DNA from: Saksenaea vasiformis B4078
Taxonomy: Eukaryota; Mucoromycota; Mucoromycetes; Mucorales; Saksenaeaceae
Length of the DNA stretch: 64,000 nt
NCBI GenBank assembly: GCA_000697055.1
Contig: JNDT01001889.1
Location: 1-64,000, forward strand
Direction: 5' to 3'
In this document: piece after piece, positions 10,425 to 20,658 of the stretch
Layout: each line of letters begins with the position of its first letter
How positions within the stretch are numbered: the first letter of the stretch is position 1
Program-made: the position numbers and the translations under genes
The notes under the pieces: model-generated
Seen by the model: only the letters and a program-made list of their open reading frames with translations
Database searches by the model: none
What the model was told of the DNA's origin: nothing

Positions 10425-12693
10425 TCCATCTTCCTTGCGATGCAGTATGAATGAGGCAATCTCTAAGTATGATGAGTATTGTATAGATCAAAGCATTGTG
10501 GCGTTATACCTTCCTGATATGCGGTGTCAGACATGTCAAAATGCAGTGGTGAATGTCGTATGACCTAATAGGGATCTTATAGGGTCATCATCATGTAACA
10601 CAAGAATGCTGCCCAATGATCTCCAGAACATGTGGACTGGATGCTGAGATGAACGAAGATAAATATTATGTTGGATCTTCATTGGACTCTCTCGGAGATG
10701 AAACTAACAGATGTAGACATCCTGATGGATTTCTGGGACCGTTTAAGGGTTTTTATTAGACATAGTAAGTGTATTTATGAGACTCCTTAACGTTGAACTA
10801 TTTTAAAAAGAAAATCCAATCTCTTTCTCAATATACGTATTTCAGTAAGATGCAGAATTGCTGATCTATCCAAAATGATTATCCACAGTAGCTCTCGCGC
10901 TTGTGCAAACAGTACGAAGAGTGAGCGTTCTACATTCTCCAGCAGGGTTTTCCCGAAGTTCTTTTGATCACCTATCAACATCTCTTATAAAATTCACGAG
11001 CTGCTTGTCTCGTTCGATTTGCTTTGTTGGCAGCATGTAACAATGACAATTTTTGCACTTGTTAAAGTTCAACAGAGTGCATAGAAACGGATCTTATTTA
11101 GGTATATCGGCTGCGGAGAGAAAAGTTCGCGAGAGGACGGTATCAGAAAGCCACTTATAGCTGCACAAATAAAGCATTCTACACACAGTCGATGTTTTTA
11201 GTAACATTTTCCATCATGGTTGCCTGAGATTGAGAAGCAACTTTTTGACATGGCCACGCTGGGCTGCAAGTGCTCTCAATCTCCAATGATTTTCGTCTAT
11301 ATTAAGAGGTTCTTTAGACACATTGCCATAGATGCAATCGCCTATCATGAAGCAGACCATGCTTCTAAAATGGGATGGGCTTGACCATGTATGCTAGGGA
11401 GTAACTGGTCTGGCTATCTGAGTTCAAGAATGACCGTTTATCCATCTCCATTTCATAAGCGCCTAAAGAATCGAATATGGATTTATCCACTTATATCTTT
11501 TTGACGTATTTAATGAGAGTGGATTTTTGTGGACTCAACTCGTATTGGGCGTTTGAAATCCTAATGGAAATGCGTATCTGATTGGGAGCCTTGTGTTGAA
11601 AAAGAAGACATATTTGCGTATGCTTCATACCATGTTAATTCAGCTTTAATTGTGCGTAAACTCAAAGGATACACTGCGATTCTATACGCGGATACCACTG
11701 TCTTGGATAGGCAGCCTGTGAAGGATTCAATGAGGTTGGGAACATGTTTCAGATGGTTCCTTTATAAGCAGTCCAGCAAACATTGCTCTTTTTCTCTTCT
11801 TTACGTTTTGCGTTATTTCTTCGGCAAGTGCTGATGCAGTAATCCATTCATATGAACTAACTGTGTGATTGATAGTTCAACTTGGTTGAGGTGAGTTCTT
11901 GTTCCCGTAGCCCTCCCACTCGCTTTTTTTTTCCTTTCTGTTTCTTCTTTTTGTAAGTGCCACAGCTCTTTCAATGGTCATCACGTACTAACTTTATCCC
12001 AGACACAGGCGCCGCCAGTCTGTCTTCTTCCCTTTTCTTTGTGTAAGGGCTACAGTTCTTTCAATGATCGTCATAACTAACCTCATCTTGCACAGGCATT
12101 TCTTTCTTTCTTTCTTTTTCGTCCCAGGAGGGCACCAGCCCCTCTTAACGGAGTGGGTATGCTCTGGATGGGGTACGGTGTCTGTAGGTGCTTATCTTTG
12201 TATTGAATGAGCAATTTCATACTGACAACTTTTTTTTACGATTTGTAGCTGCTGGAGGCTTTCAATGTTTACTAACTTTTTAGCTGCTTATTCAAACAAA
12301 CTGTAATCATACCGAGTGCCACCCTGGACGGGATGCGCCGCAGTCTCTGACCCACGCGCTGGGATTACATCAATGGTAAGTGAGATAACAAACTATCATC
12401 GGATGTGTGCTTATCGTGAATGGTTATTTATGATACTTTGATAGATTTTGCGCCTAGAGGGAATCGAGTTTCACGTCAGTAATTTTATGCTTTTTCTCAT
12501 AAATGACATACTAACAACGCAAAATTGATTCCTTCATGGACGCAGAATTCATTTAGAGTAGGGTAAAATGTCATTCAATAAGCAGTAACCATGTAATTAC
12601 TGCTCATTAGTTTTATCGAATAAAGTTATCTTATGTTATTTTAGATTGAACATGTATACTTGGTCACAGACTAAGAATCAAAAGTGTTTAGCT
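10425..12693. other. Gene-poor 2.3-kb stretch
   Basis: No supported gene. All reading frames are short and without recognisable domains. The stretch contains pyrimidine-rich tracts and the intron-like duplicated cassettes listed separately (11953-12095). Confidence 0.6.
11953..12095 (+). repeat. Two tandem intron-like cassettes
   Basis: The segments 11953-12008 (56 bp) and 12043-12095 (53 bp) are homologous. Both start GTAAG, share CACAG/TACAG and CTCTTTCAATG-like blocks, contain a TACTAAC or ATAACTAAC branch-site-like motif and end in CACAG. The 34 bases between them would be a tiny exon. A third, weaker relative follows at about 12257-12282 (CTTTCAATG, TTTACTAAC, TTTAG). Each copy has everything needed for a fungal intron, but no flanking coding exon is recognisable. 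Confidence 0.6.
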
Positions 12694-13539
12694 TCAGTTT
12701 CTCGACGACTTTGACCGCCTCGCGGGTTTCCGCAAACGGTATAAATTCAACGTCTCATCAAACGTAATGTGTGTTAGTTTTTTCTGCCATTGGATTGCTG
12801 GAAGAAGCTCCACCACGAACCGCGCCTTGGCTTCGGCCACAAATTTCTCTTGCGCAGCTTGATTTCTCACCTCACTGATGCAGATAATGGAGGTTTTCTC
12901 GCTGGCAAGTTGGTCCATCGTTTCTACAAGATCAACAGCACTAGCTTCAGAATAGATACAATCGCATGCCACAACGTAGTCAATTTCTCCAGCGGATTTG
13001 ACGTGATTGATTGCATCCTTGTCATTCCATAACAACGGTTCCACCACAATAACATTGTCGTTGTCGGCTGGATTCTTTTTTCGACCACTGATCGATTTTA
13101 CACCAATCCCATTTGCCTCGACATTTCGTTCCAGGTCCGGGATTAGCTCCTCAATATCTGTCACAACCACGTCTTCAATGCCTAGCTTGTGCAGCATGAT
13201 ACCGATTAGCCCGATACCAGAACCAAGTTCGACCCAGCGCTTTGTCCTAGCTAAAGAGATCCACTCATGCCGAGCCCGTTTGGAAAGCAAGGAATCAAGA
13301 TATGAGCAAAATACAATTGCTGTCAGCCAAATGTAGCCGCCAAGATGGTTAGAATGCGGGTCTTGAACCAACACAATCTCTTGTCCGCCAATGTAAAGTG
13401 TCAGTCTCTCGGCGGATTGTAATTCCCAGCGATCTAACTTGGTTATTTGACGAGTATAACGTTCCCCATCTTCCCAGCCTTCGACAACCCCGATGGGCTG
13501 CTCTTCATCCACCTGGCTGCAACGCCTTCCTTTGCCCAT
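12694..13539 (-). CDS. Methyltransf_16 (METTL21/EFM-type) protein-lysine methyltransferase-like protein
   Basis: A single-exon protein of 281 residues. Residues 103-112 (VELGSGIGLI) form the SAM-binding motif I, residues 124-133 (VVVTDIEELI) the acidic post-I motif, and residues 186-199 (IDYVVACDCIYSEA) the DxxY-type motif of seven-beta-strand protein-lysine methyltransferases. The QDPHSNHLGGYIW block upstream is the usual N-terminal substrate-entry segment. Family members methylate lysines on elongation factors, Hsp70 or similar targets; this substrate cannot be read from sequence. The start at 13539 gives a complete N-terminus; the C-terminus ends in a basic tail. It is followed on the same strand by nothing recognisable and preceded by a GNAT gene 609 bp away. 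Confidence 0.8.
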   Translation of the reverse strand: MGKGRRCSQVDEEQPIGVVEGWEDGERYTRQITKLDRWELQSAERLTLYIGGQEIVLVQDPHSNHLGGYIWLTAIVFCSYLDSLLSKRARHEWISLARTKRWVELGSGIGLIGIMLHKLGIEDVVVTDIEELIPDLERNVEANGIGVKSISGRKKNPADNDNVIVVEPLLWNDKDAINHVKSAGEIDYVVACDCIYSEASAVDLVETMDQLASEKTSIICISEVRNQAAQEKFVAEAKARFVVELLPAIQWQKKLTHITFDETLNLYRLRKPARRSKSSRN

Positions 13540-14147
13540 GTGGCAAAATCAGAGGAAAAGTTACAGGCAATAACGGTGTGACTGGGTGAGAAATAGCAAA
13601 AGTGGCATGATGTGCCGAGGGAATCTGCACGGGGACGCGCTTAGTGCACGCCAAACCGGACACATCAATCCTTGTGGTGAAGTGAATTAAATATCCTTAA
13701 AGGGCCTTAAGCTTATCTCTAGTTCCCGCAATCAAATTGTATTTGTGTCAAACGCTTAGTCGCTGACAAGTACTAGCTACCTTCCCGGGCTTCACACCAT
13801 TCGTCACCTTCCACAATCTCTATACTGAACGGTTATTATCATGACAGGTCTTCCTCAGAATATAATAAGCGGAATGCATTAAAGGAAGTGTGAGATAGAC
13901 CTACTAACGGTCGGTTTGATAGATAAAACCGGCAGTAGCTACCTAAATTAGATAATTACAAGAGCAAACAGGAATCGTAAAGTTCGCAATGGTCAGTTAA
14001 CGTAAATTATGAGAGCTGTGGCGATACGGGAATGACCATAGGCTAAAAACCCACAATGTACGAGTACCACGAGCGGACAATATGCCTTGCTTAAAAAATG
14101 ACTGTAACGTTGCATAGCTTTGATTGTATAACTTTGTTTCTATATAT
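13540..14147. other. Intergenic, no gene seen
   Basis: About 600 bp between the methyltransferase start and the GNAT stop. No supported coding frame, RNA gene or repeat. Confidence 0.6.
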
Positions 14148-15227
14148 TTAACTTGATACTTTTTTATACTGAGGCTTTGTCTTATCGTTATTACATTCCA
14201 TCCATTGTTTGACGTCGCATGACCATGTTTTTTCATACTGTCCGAACCAGCCCGTGCGCTTCTTACTGATCTGCTTGAAACCATGACGCCGTTCAAGGAC
14301 GTGCTCCGCTGCCATCATCATCTCATCAGTCACAGCGAATACTTGTTCTACACCATGTTCGCTGGCCCAAGACATGGCTCGATTAATCAGGAGAGTTGAT
14401 AGGCCACAGTTCTGGAACTCGTATTTGACCGCCAATCGCTGAAGTGTGGCAGTATTGGGTTCATGTGCGCGAGCAAATACTGCACGTGGAACAGCTGCTG
14501 GCGACTGGAAGATGGCGGGTACTGGGAGACGATATCGTCGACAGATACCAGCTCCCAATCGTTTCCATGCTGCCGGCAAAATCTCTCGCTGGTCCTCAAT
14601 ATCTTCGCGGTTGCAAGCCAGACCTACCATTGCACACGGAGTTCCTTCCATTGTGAGCACCCAGAAATGTGAAGGTGTCTGTTCAGATTCGGGTTTGCGC
14701 TCTCGAACAACTTCTACCGCGGGTTTGGCATCCTTGTCAAAGGTCACTCTCTTCTTGCCTTTCCCTTTGTCTTTCTCGGTGTTACCATCCTCCACTATGA
14801 CTTCTCGTTTAATCCAATTCAGGTAATACACCTCTGGGTCACTTAAATCGTTCTGGCGTGCACGTTCCACCTTTTCGACAAGTTCAAATCGGTCAGTTGA
14901 GGTAAACAATGCGGCAAATCCCACAGCAGCCCACGCGAAAGTCAGGAAGAGTCTCAATGCGAATGAGGACCAGCTGGGAACATCCATGCCAGATAAAAGA
15001 ACCGGGACAATCAATAGCAGATAAGAATAGACGCCAAACCAAATAGCCCACGTTAGCGGCGACCACAGCTTCCGTCGTACACCTTCCGGGACAAGTGCGA
15101 AGTACGTGCTATAAAATAAATAGTCGACATAGCTGAAATCCGCTGCTTGATATGTGCGGAGTACTAGCTTTGGAGGCTCTTCGCTCTGTGATGATGTCGC
15201 ATTACTCATGGTGAATGAAGAGGGCAA
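14148..15227 (-). CDS. Membrane-anchored GNAT-family N-acetyltransferase
   Basis: A 359-residue single-exon protein. Two hydrophobic segments at about residues 58-79 and 88-110 interrupt the N-terminal part. They are followed by a charged linker (KDKGKGKKRVTFDKD, about 153-167) and a C-terminal GNAT domain. The acetyl-CoA loop reads KYEFQNCGLSTLLI (about 268-281), where Q-x-C-G-L replaces the canonical R/Q-x-x-G-x-G/A. Fungal proteins of this architecture with two membrane helices before the GNAT core are widespread and uncharacterised; substrate unknown. An alternative start is Met7 (15209). The gene is tandem with the methyltransferase and divergent from the small ORF at 15256. Confidence 0.75.
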   Translation of the reverse strand: MPSSFTMSNATSSQSEEPPKLVLRTYQAADFSYVDYLFYSTYFALVPEGVRRKLWSPLTWAIWFGVYSYLLLIVPVLLSGMDVPSWSSFALRLFLTFAWAAVGFAALFTSTDRFELVEKVERARQNDLSDPEVYYLNWIKREVIVEDGNTEKDKGKGKKRVTFDKDAKPAVEVVRERKPESEQTPSHFWVLTMEGTPCAMVGLACNREDIEDQREILPAAWKRLGAGICRRYRLPVPAIFQSPAAVPRAVFARAHEPNTATLQRLAVKYEFQNCGLSTLLINRAMSWASEHGVEQVFAVTDEMMMAAEHVLERRHGFKQISKKRTGWFGQYEKTWSCDVKQWMECNNDKTKPQYKKVSS

Positions 15228-15255
15228 CGTCTACCGGGAAAATTGAAGTGTAACA

Positions 15256-15494
15256 ATGGCGCTTTTTTATCCGGAATCTCTTTTCGGACAATCATTCGCA
15301 GTCCATCTGGCCAAGGCTGCCCGTGAAATTTTTGCACCTGCAACGCTCAATTTGAGGAATTCTGTGTGTGCCGTAAGCTATTCCATTTATGTTATATTTT
15401 AAAGATGCATGAATTCGCTACGGAAGTTCTGCGACGAGAAAGTGCCGTCTTTACCCTTGCAATAATGAACTGTTCACCCAATAAAAACTGAGCG
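15256..15494 (+). CDS. Possible small two-exon protein, unknown
   Basis: An ATG in good context (TAACAATGGC) opens MALFYPESLFGQSFAVHLAK, 39 codons up to a GTAAGC donor at 15373. A 32-bp putative intron ending AAAG leads to MHEFATEVLRRESAVFTLAI and a stop near 15494. The intron is shorter than the others in this window, which weakens the model; without it the frame runs 48 codons. The divergent position 29 bp from the GNAT start suggests a shared promoter if real. Not recognised. Confidence 0.2.
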
Positions 15495-15499
15495 GATGG

Positions 15500-16003
15500 A
15501 ACCTATTGAGATGATAAACACTATCATATACGCTGACTTAGACAAGAAAATAAGGATCCAAGCTTTGAACCAATGAAACAATCGTACCGTTTTTTTTTCA
15601 GGTGCTGGTTTGTATAGTCAAAATGCAGGCTCTCTACAAACGGAATTTATTGCCGTTTGGAGCTTTTGTGGCTGAGAGATTTGGCTATGCGCACGTATCC
15701 GAGAAATGACAAAGGCAGCTAATGCGGCAAGTAGCGGAGTCTACGAACTCGGATTGGCCAGGCACTCTCCTCTAGTGTCATCCTGTATCCTATTGAGTAT
15801 CTGCAACAAATTCCTGCACCGTTAAGTTTGTCTTGCCTTAACGGAGATCGTGTAGGAAACAATGCACTAACAATCTAGAGCGACACGGATAAAAAGATTT
15901 TAGCTGTGGTTTCTCTGGAGATATTAAGTTAAGCATGGATTCATGTCTGAATCTGAAGAGCTATCGCTTGATAGTGAACGGAATCTGCAGATTATACATT
16001 TTC
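15500..16003. other. Intergenic DNA left of the MULE
   Basis: No supported gene or RNA. Ends at the left TIR of the Mutator-like element. No clear 8-10 bp target-site duplication was found when comparing this flank with 20073 onward. Confidence 0.5.
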
Positions 16004-16194
16004 GGGAATTGCTACGGACACTCCAGTCCCCCCAAAAAAAGATCAGGTGTTCAGGTATTTGTTACATTTTATTTCAAAACAGGATGGAGTGTGGTACTTA
16101 CCTCGAAAAAGGGTGGAGTGTAGTACTAATGCTTAATTGAGTTAGTGTGGAGTGTCCCCTAGTGGAGTGTCCCGTAGTGGAGTGCCCCATGGTC
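16004..16194. repeat. Left TIR of the MULE
   Basis: Matches the reverse complement of 19892-20072 nearly base for base from GGGAATTGCTA through the TGTGGAGTGTCCC blocks. The sub-motif GGAGTGT(C/G) recurs about five times inside the TIR (about 16085-16183), so the TIR is itself built from short repeats, possibly transposase-binding sites. Confidence 0.9.
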
Positions 16195-16581
16195 GGAGCA
16201 TCTTCGTGACAATACCTTAGAAACTTTTTATGCCACATGTCTTCGAGTGTCATACAGGCACTTTGACCAATCGTTTCAACAAGAGTGCTCCCATTTTGGC
16301 CTCGTCGGCTCTTTTTTGTTTTGGGTTTGGCCAGATATTTTAAAGAAGTACAGAACTTAATCGCGTCTACCTTTTGAAAAGGAAAACCATCCTTTATTTT
16401 ACAATTATCCAAAAAGACTGCCAAGTCCAGAGGATGCTCAGCATCTGTAACTTAACTATTTCTTACTTCAATCCCGTCTCCCTTTGAACTTCAATAGCAA
16501 AATAACTGTATGATTTAGTGGTAGCAAGAAACATATAAATTGGGTCGATAAAAGAACACTTTTTTCCTTATCAATTGTCAA

Positions 16582-18923
16582 TTGCTTACTCCTTATCACT
16601 ACTATCACACTAACACGATGCACAATCTATTGAACAGGACATACGACTCCAAGAAGAATGTGGTCCAGACGGTCCAGGCTGAGGCCAAGGAGCTGAATTT
16701 TGCAGTCGGTACAAGGCGTAGCAATGACCGCAACATTTACTTGCAATGTGTTCATGGCGGTAAAATCGAAATACCCATGGGGTCATCTCTGACAACCGCC
16801 AACGCATTCAAACAACAAAGAAAATAGACTGCAACTGGTATCTGCGGGCAGCGTTCAAAGCCGAAACGAGAAAGTGGACGATTTGTACACGTTGCATCTT
16901 TAAATGAACACAATCACCAACTCGACAAGGATCCGATTTTCTACCACCAGCATCGCAAGTCAACCGCGGCGATGGTCGAACGTGTGACATCCATGACCAG
17001 CAATAGGAACAAACCATCCAAGATTCATGAAGAGCTAAGAAGCAATGCTGGCAATGAAATTATTATTACAAGAAAAGATTTGTACAATCTCATGCAAATC
17101 TTGCGAGATCAACGTAAAAGCAACTTTGTGGATCTTATCGAATTTCTGAACAAGCGTAATTATGAGATTGCCTGTAAAATCAGCGACAACAACCAACTCG
17201 ATGCGTTCTTCTTTAGCCATGAAGCAGCGATTGATAAGGCCCGGAGATTCCATGAGGTGGTCGTAATGGATGCAACGTACAGTACCAATATCAATAAGAT
17301 GCCTTTGGTAAACATTGTTGGAGTTGGCAACTTAGGAACCAGTCGGTTATCAAACTTCCTAATCAGTTCAGTATTCGTCGTCAACGACACAAGCGAAACA
17401 TACGAGTGGATTCTTCAAACGATGCAATCTCTCTTATGGTCACAACAGCGTGTTGGCCTCATCATCACTGACAATGACAAAGCGTTAGTCGGTGCTGTTG
17501 AAAAAGTATTTCCAGAATCAGTACATATTCTGTGTTGATGGCATATTTCACAGCACCTGCAGTCAAAGATGGCGGGATGTCTTGGAAAGAAGAGCGAAGA
17601 GTATGACGAGCTGCAAAAAAAAACAATCATAACGATGGTGTACAATCGCAAGGAGGATGCTTTTAACAAAGCAGAATCGGAATATCGCAACTTGGCAAAA
17701 CTTGCGGGCGTGGCATACGCAAGTAGCAAAGACAAAATACCTGTCAAAAAAGATACAAATGATGTGAAACAGAAGAACAACGACGAAGAAGAGAAAAAGA
17801 AAGCATCGAATGAAAAAGCTGTAGCAGCCAAAATGGAAGCAAAAATCCTTGAACACTTCGATAGGTAATATTAATATGATTATTCAATTGATATACTAAA
17901 ATCTTTGGAAGCGTGCTAGAATATAAAGAAAAACGGGCGGGACCATACGCTGGCAACCACCTTACGCTTGGTGTACGCTCTACGCAACGAGTCGAAGGGA
18001 CACACTGGCGAATTAAGGACACTATGCAAACTACGAGCAGCCTCATGCGAACAATAAACTTCATTGATGATGTGATCCGACGTACAGTAAGTCGCCTTTC
18101 GACGCGATTAATGCGCAGGAATTATGCTAACAGCATTCAAATAGTATATGGTCGAACGAAAAGACTTTCTGAATGAGAAATACAAACGGCCAATTTTGAT
18201 GACGACGAATATAGTGCCATGGCTGAACTTTTTGGCAAAGTCTCATTTTTTGCGATCAACATGGTTAGGACTGAGCTGAAAAAAGCCTGGAAGAATGCCA
18301 CCAATGACATTGAAAGGGAGAGCGGCAGTTTGTGATTGTGATGCTAAGATCTGCTTTGCGCTTCCTGTCAACATATGCTACCACTCTCTGGTGCTGGTGC
18401 TATTGGAATTGATATGATCCCCGGACGTTGGCATCTAGAGTATTCGGAAGGTACGCAAGTAAAATTTATGCTGTTATTTTGATTAATGTTATGTACTCCA
18501 AAACTTGTAGATCATTTTCCATTAACAAAGGTGGCACTTACAGAAGAAGTTCAGAAGAGCGCAACAACTCTTTTCGAACGGATACAAAACGTACTAGACG
18601 AATCCGAAACCAATCATTAGAAGATTGAAATAATCCAAGCTATCAATTCGAAACTGGATACCCTGAAGAGTACAGCCATGGATGAAGTGAAAATTCCTAG
18701 CATCGTTAAAACAAAAGTCCGCCCTGAATCAACCAGTGGAAAGCGAATCGGATCTCAGTTTGAGTCTGAAGAAAAGAAAATCAGGAAAGAGTCTCAAATG
18801 AAGAAGGCAGAAATCATTGAAGGCGAATCCGAGGATGCACTTTCTGAAACTAGTGTGTATGTTTTGCCGGGAAAGAGAGACCTTAAAGACAAATATCTGG
18901 AGAGCATTAAATCCAAAAGGTAA
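16582..18923 (+). pseudogene. MULE transposase (FAR1-DDE-SWIM), frameshifted
   Basis: Segments in order: 16582-16827 (N-terminus); a FAR1-like WRKY-GCM1 zinc finger split over frames (CNWYLRAAF...KWTI...NEHNHQLD, 16832-16925); 16972-17538 with the MULE DDE core (VVMDATYSTNINKMPLVNIV, then IITDNDKALVGAVEKVFPES, ending HILC). A TGA at 17537-17539 falls exactly where the family continues C-x-(W/F)-H. The frame resumes after it as WHISQHLQ, then 17569-17868. A further exon at 17913-18176 contains HLTLGVRSTQRVEGTHWRIK. A CDC...CYH SWIM-type finger is seen near 18334-18382, and 18678-18923 is a charged linker. Two frameshifts in the FAR1 part and the TGA make it inactive as read. Confidence 0.75.
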
Positions 18924-18988
18924 GGGAAGGCTATGAATCGCTACAGTATATCAAGTTCTGTTTTAGAACTAAAGATGCACCGAACGAC

Positions 18989-19669
18989 ATGGCTGATTTC
19001 CGAGTAAATACTCATATCCCCCGTGATTTTTATTCGAGCGCTGCCAACATCAAGGCTGATGGATGGTGTGGATTCCGCACACTGGCACATCTCTTAAAAG
19101 AAGATCAAAACAACTTTGTACAAGTCAAACGTGATATGCTTGCCTGTCTGATCGAAAACGCCGACATATACAGTAGCCATTTCCCTTCTATCGGCAAAGT
19201 TGAGCAGTTAAGGGAGCTTGTTAGCTATGGCATAGATTTCTCTCCATCAGCAGAAGGTCATTATCCATCATGTGCACATACTCGATACTGGTTTACAGCG
19301 CCAGAGTGTGTTCAGTTAGCGGCAGATACATATCGCATTACCATCGCCGTGTACTCTGATAATGAAGAAGCTAGCCCTGGGGGAGATCTCGTATACCCTC
19401 CTCTGTTATATCTCCCGTTCCGTGGTCCATTACCTCGTCAGCAACCATTTCCAATCGTGTTGCACCACATTGACGGGAACCATTGGGCGACTTTGAACAT
19501 GAAACGCGGCATCAAGGTAAAGTGGCCACGAATCGATTATTACGTGAAACAGGCATGCAAGGAGTTGGGATATGGCAACAATATCCGCAAAACTGTGTGG
19601 AGATATCTCGACATTGAGAAGGATACAACCAAAGAAGGTGAAAATGTCATCACAATTGTTAACCTGTAA
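18989..19669 (+). CDS. OTU-type cysteine protease domain fused to the MULE transposase
   Basis: The catalytic block is KADGWCGFRTLAHLL (about 19052-19096), the OTU D-G-x-C signature; the C-terminal histidine lies in HHIDGNHWATLNM (about 19462-19503). Asp, Cys and His of an OTU triad are therefore all present and the frame is intact to a TAA at 19667. The preceding linker exon ends AAAAG/GTAAGG and, after GTTTTAG, continues AACTAAAGATGC, giving KRTKDAPNDMADF. So the OTU is the C-terminal part of the transposase polypeptide rather than a separate gene. OTU proteases cleave ubiquitin-like conjugates; a role in removing ubiquitin from transposase or host factors is inference. Confidence 0.75.
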   Translation: MADFRVNTHIPRDFYSSAANIKADGWCGFRTLAHLLKEDQNNFVQVKRDMLACLIENADIYSSHFPSIGKVEQLRELVSYGIDFSPSAEGHYPSCAHTRYWFTAPECVQLAADTYRITIAVYSDNEEASPGGDLVYPPLLYLPFRGPLPRQQPFPIVLHHIDGNHWATLNMKRGIKVKWPRIDYYVKQACKELGYGNNIRKTVWRYLDIEKDTTKEGENVITIVNL

Positions 19670-19891
19670 TTACTTGTAGTTTTATATATATATTATCTTA
19701 CCATTGAAATTTTCATACATTTAAGTAACATATAACGATAATATTCATAAAAATGAAGCCACAGTTTTGCAATGATGGTTTTGACCTTCTATTCGTTACA
19801 GCTTTTCTTTTCTGAAACTGCGTAATATATTTGTCACTAAATGATAAAACACTAGTGTATCTGAAATAACTTCCTGGAACACGGCAATAAG

Positions 19892-20072
19892 GACTCCACT
19901 ATGGGACACTCCACACTAACTCAGTTAAGCATTAGTACTACACTCCACCCTTTTTCGAAGTAAGTACCACACTCCATCCTGTTTTGAAATAAAATGTAAT
20001 AAATATCTGAACACCTGATCATTTTTTTTGGGGGACTGGAGTGTCCTGTTGGAGTGTCCCTAGCAATTCCCC
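19892..20072. repeat. Right TIR of the MULE
   Basis: Inverted copy of the left TIR. The outermost bases read TAGCAATTCCCC on the plus strand, and the element probably ends at 20072. It has an extra GGAGTGTCC copy near the terminus (20047-20060) compared with the left end. Confidence 0.9.
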
Positions 20073-20448
20073 ATAAGAAAAACGATATTTATTTGTTTTC
20101 TATAGTCTTGGGTGATTGCATCTGCAGGGACTCTTTGTAGTTCACAGCGATGGTCACCCGGTATATGGTAATCGAAGTCCTGGTTGAAGTTTTTTTATTT
20201 ATCCACTTATCAAGTGGTAAGGCGGTTAGAGAGCTGCCATCCAGCCTCTTTGTTAGGCGCGGGCTTTGTCCTCTTGTGGAATGGAGGCAGTGCTGCAGCA
20301 CCTGTGAGGTAAGGAAATTACATGATTGGTTGATTTTTATTGACGTCATTTGCTGGGGTGCGCGGTAGCGAAACTTGGTTCAGTGGTGGAGCTTAGCTTG
20401 CTCAGACAGTCTCATTTTTTCACCCCTCACTCTATCAAAGCACGCGCC

Positions 20449-20658
20449 ATGCTTAACAAATCCCACACCGAGCTCCAACAAAGAACACCTGTTTATCACG
20501 ATCCCTGGGCTCGACGTGAAGCCTGGCGCAAGCATCCCATTTTCTCGAAAGTATCCAATTTCAAGACCATGTTCCCGGGCCTCGGAATTGCCACCGTTGC
20601 ATTCACTGCGTATTGCGGCTTCGAGTACTTCTTCCTTAATGAGAAGAAGCACCACTAA
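20449..20658 (+). CDS. NDUFB3: NADH:ubiquinone oxidoreductase B12 (NDUFB3-like) subunit
   Basis: A 69-residue protein. Residues 15-40 (VYHDPWARREAWRKHPIFSK and on) carry the basic DPWxRREAWRxHPxF pattern of the B12/NDUFB3 accessory subunit of mitochondrial complex I. It is followed by a single membrane helix (about residues 43-63, GLGIATVAFTAYCGFEYFFL) and a KKHH tail. Length fits the family. Start chosen at 20449 because the conserved part begins right after it; the longer upstream frame lacks similarity and overlaps probable 5' leader. The MULE end lies 377 bp upstream. Confidence 0.85.
   Translation: MLNKSHTELQQRTPVYHDPWARREAWRKHPIFSKVSNFKTMFPGLGIATVAFTAYCGFEYFFLNEKKHH

Larger units (their letters stand above)
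16004..20072 (+). mobile_element. Mutator-like element (MULE) with long TIRs and an OTU domain
   Basis: The element is 4,069 bp, bounded by inverted repeats of about 180-190 bp beginning GGGAATTGCTA. Between them is a plus-strand transposase with recognisable FAR1-like, MULE DDE and SWIM parts, then an OTU protease-like exon. Frame breaks in the transposase and the lack of an obvious target-site duplication suggest an old, non-autonomous copy. Its right end is only 377 bp upstream of the NDUFB3-like start codon. Confidence 0.85.

Noticed and set aside
16004..20072. Target-site duplication for the MULE
   Set aside because: The 9-10 bases outside the two ends (ACATTTTC side and ATAAGAAA side) do not match as a direct repeat.
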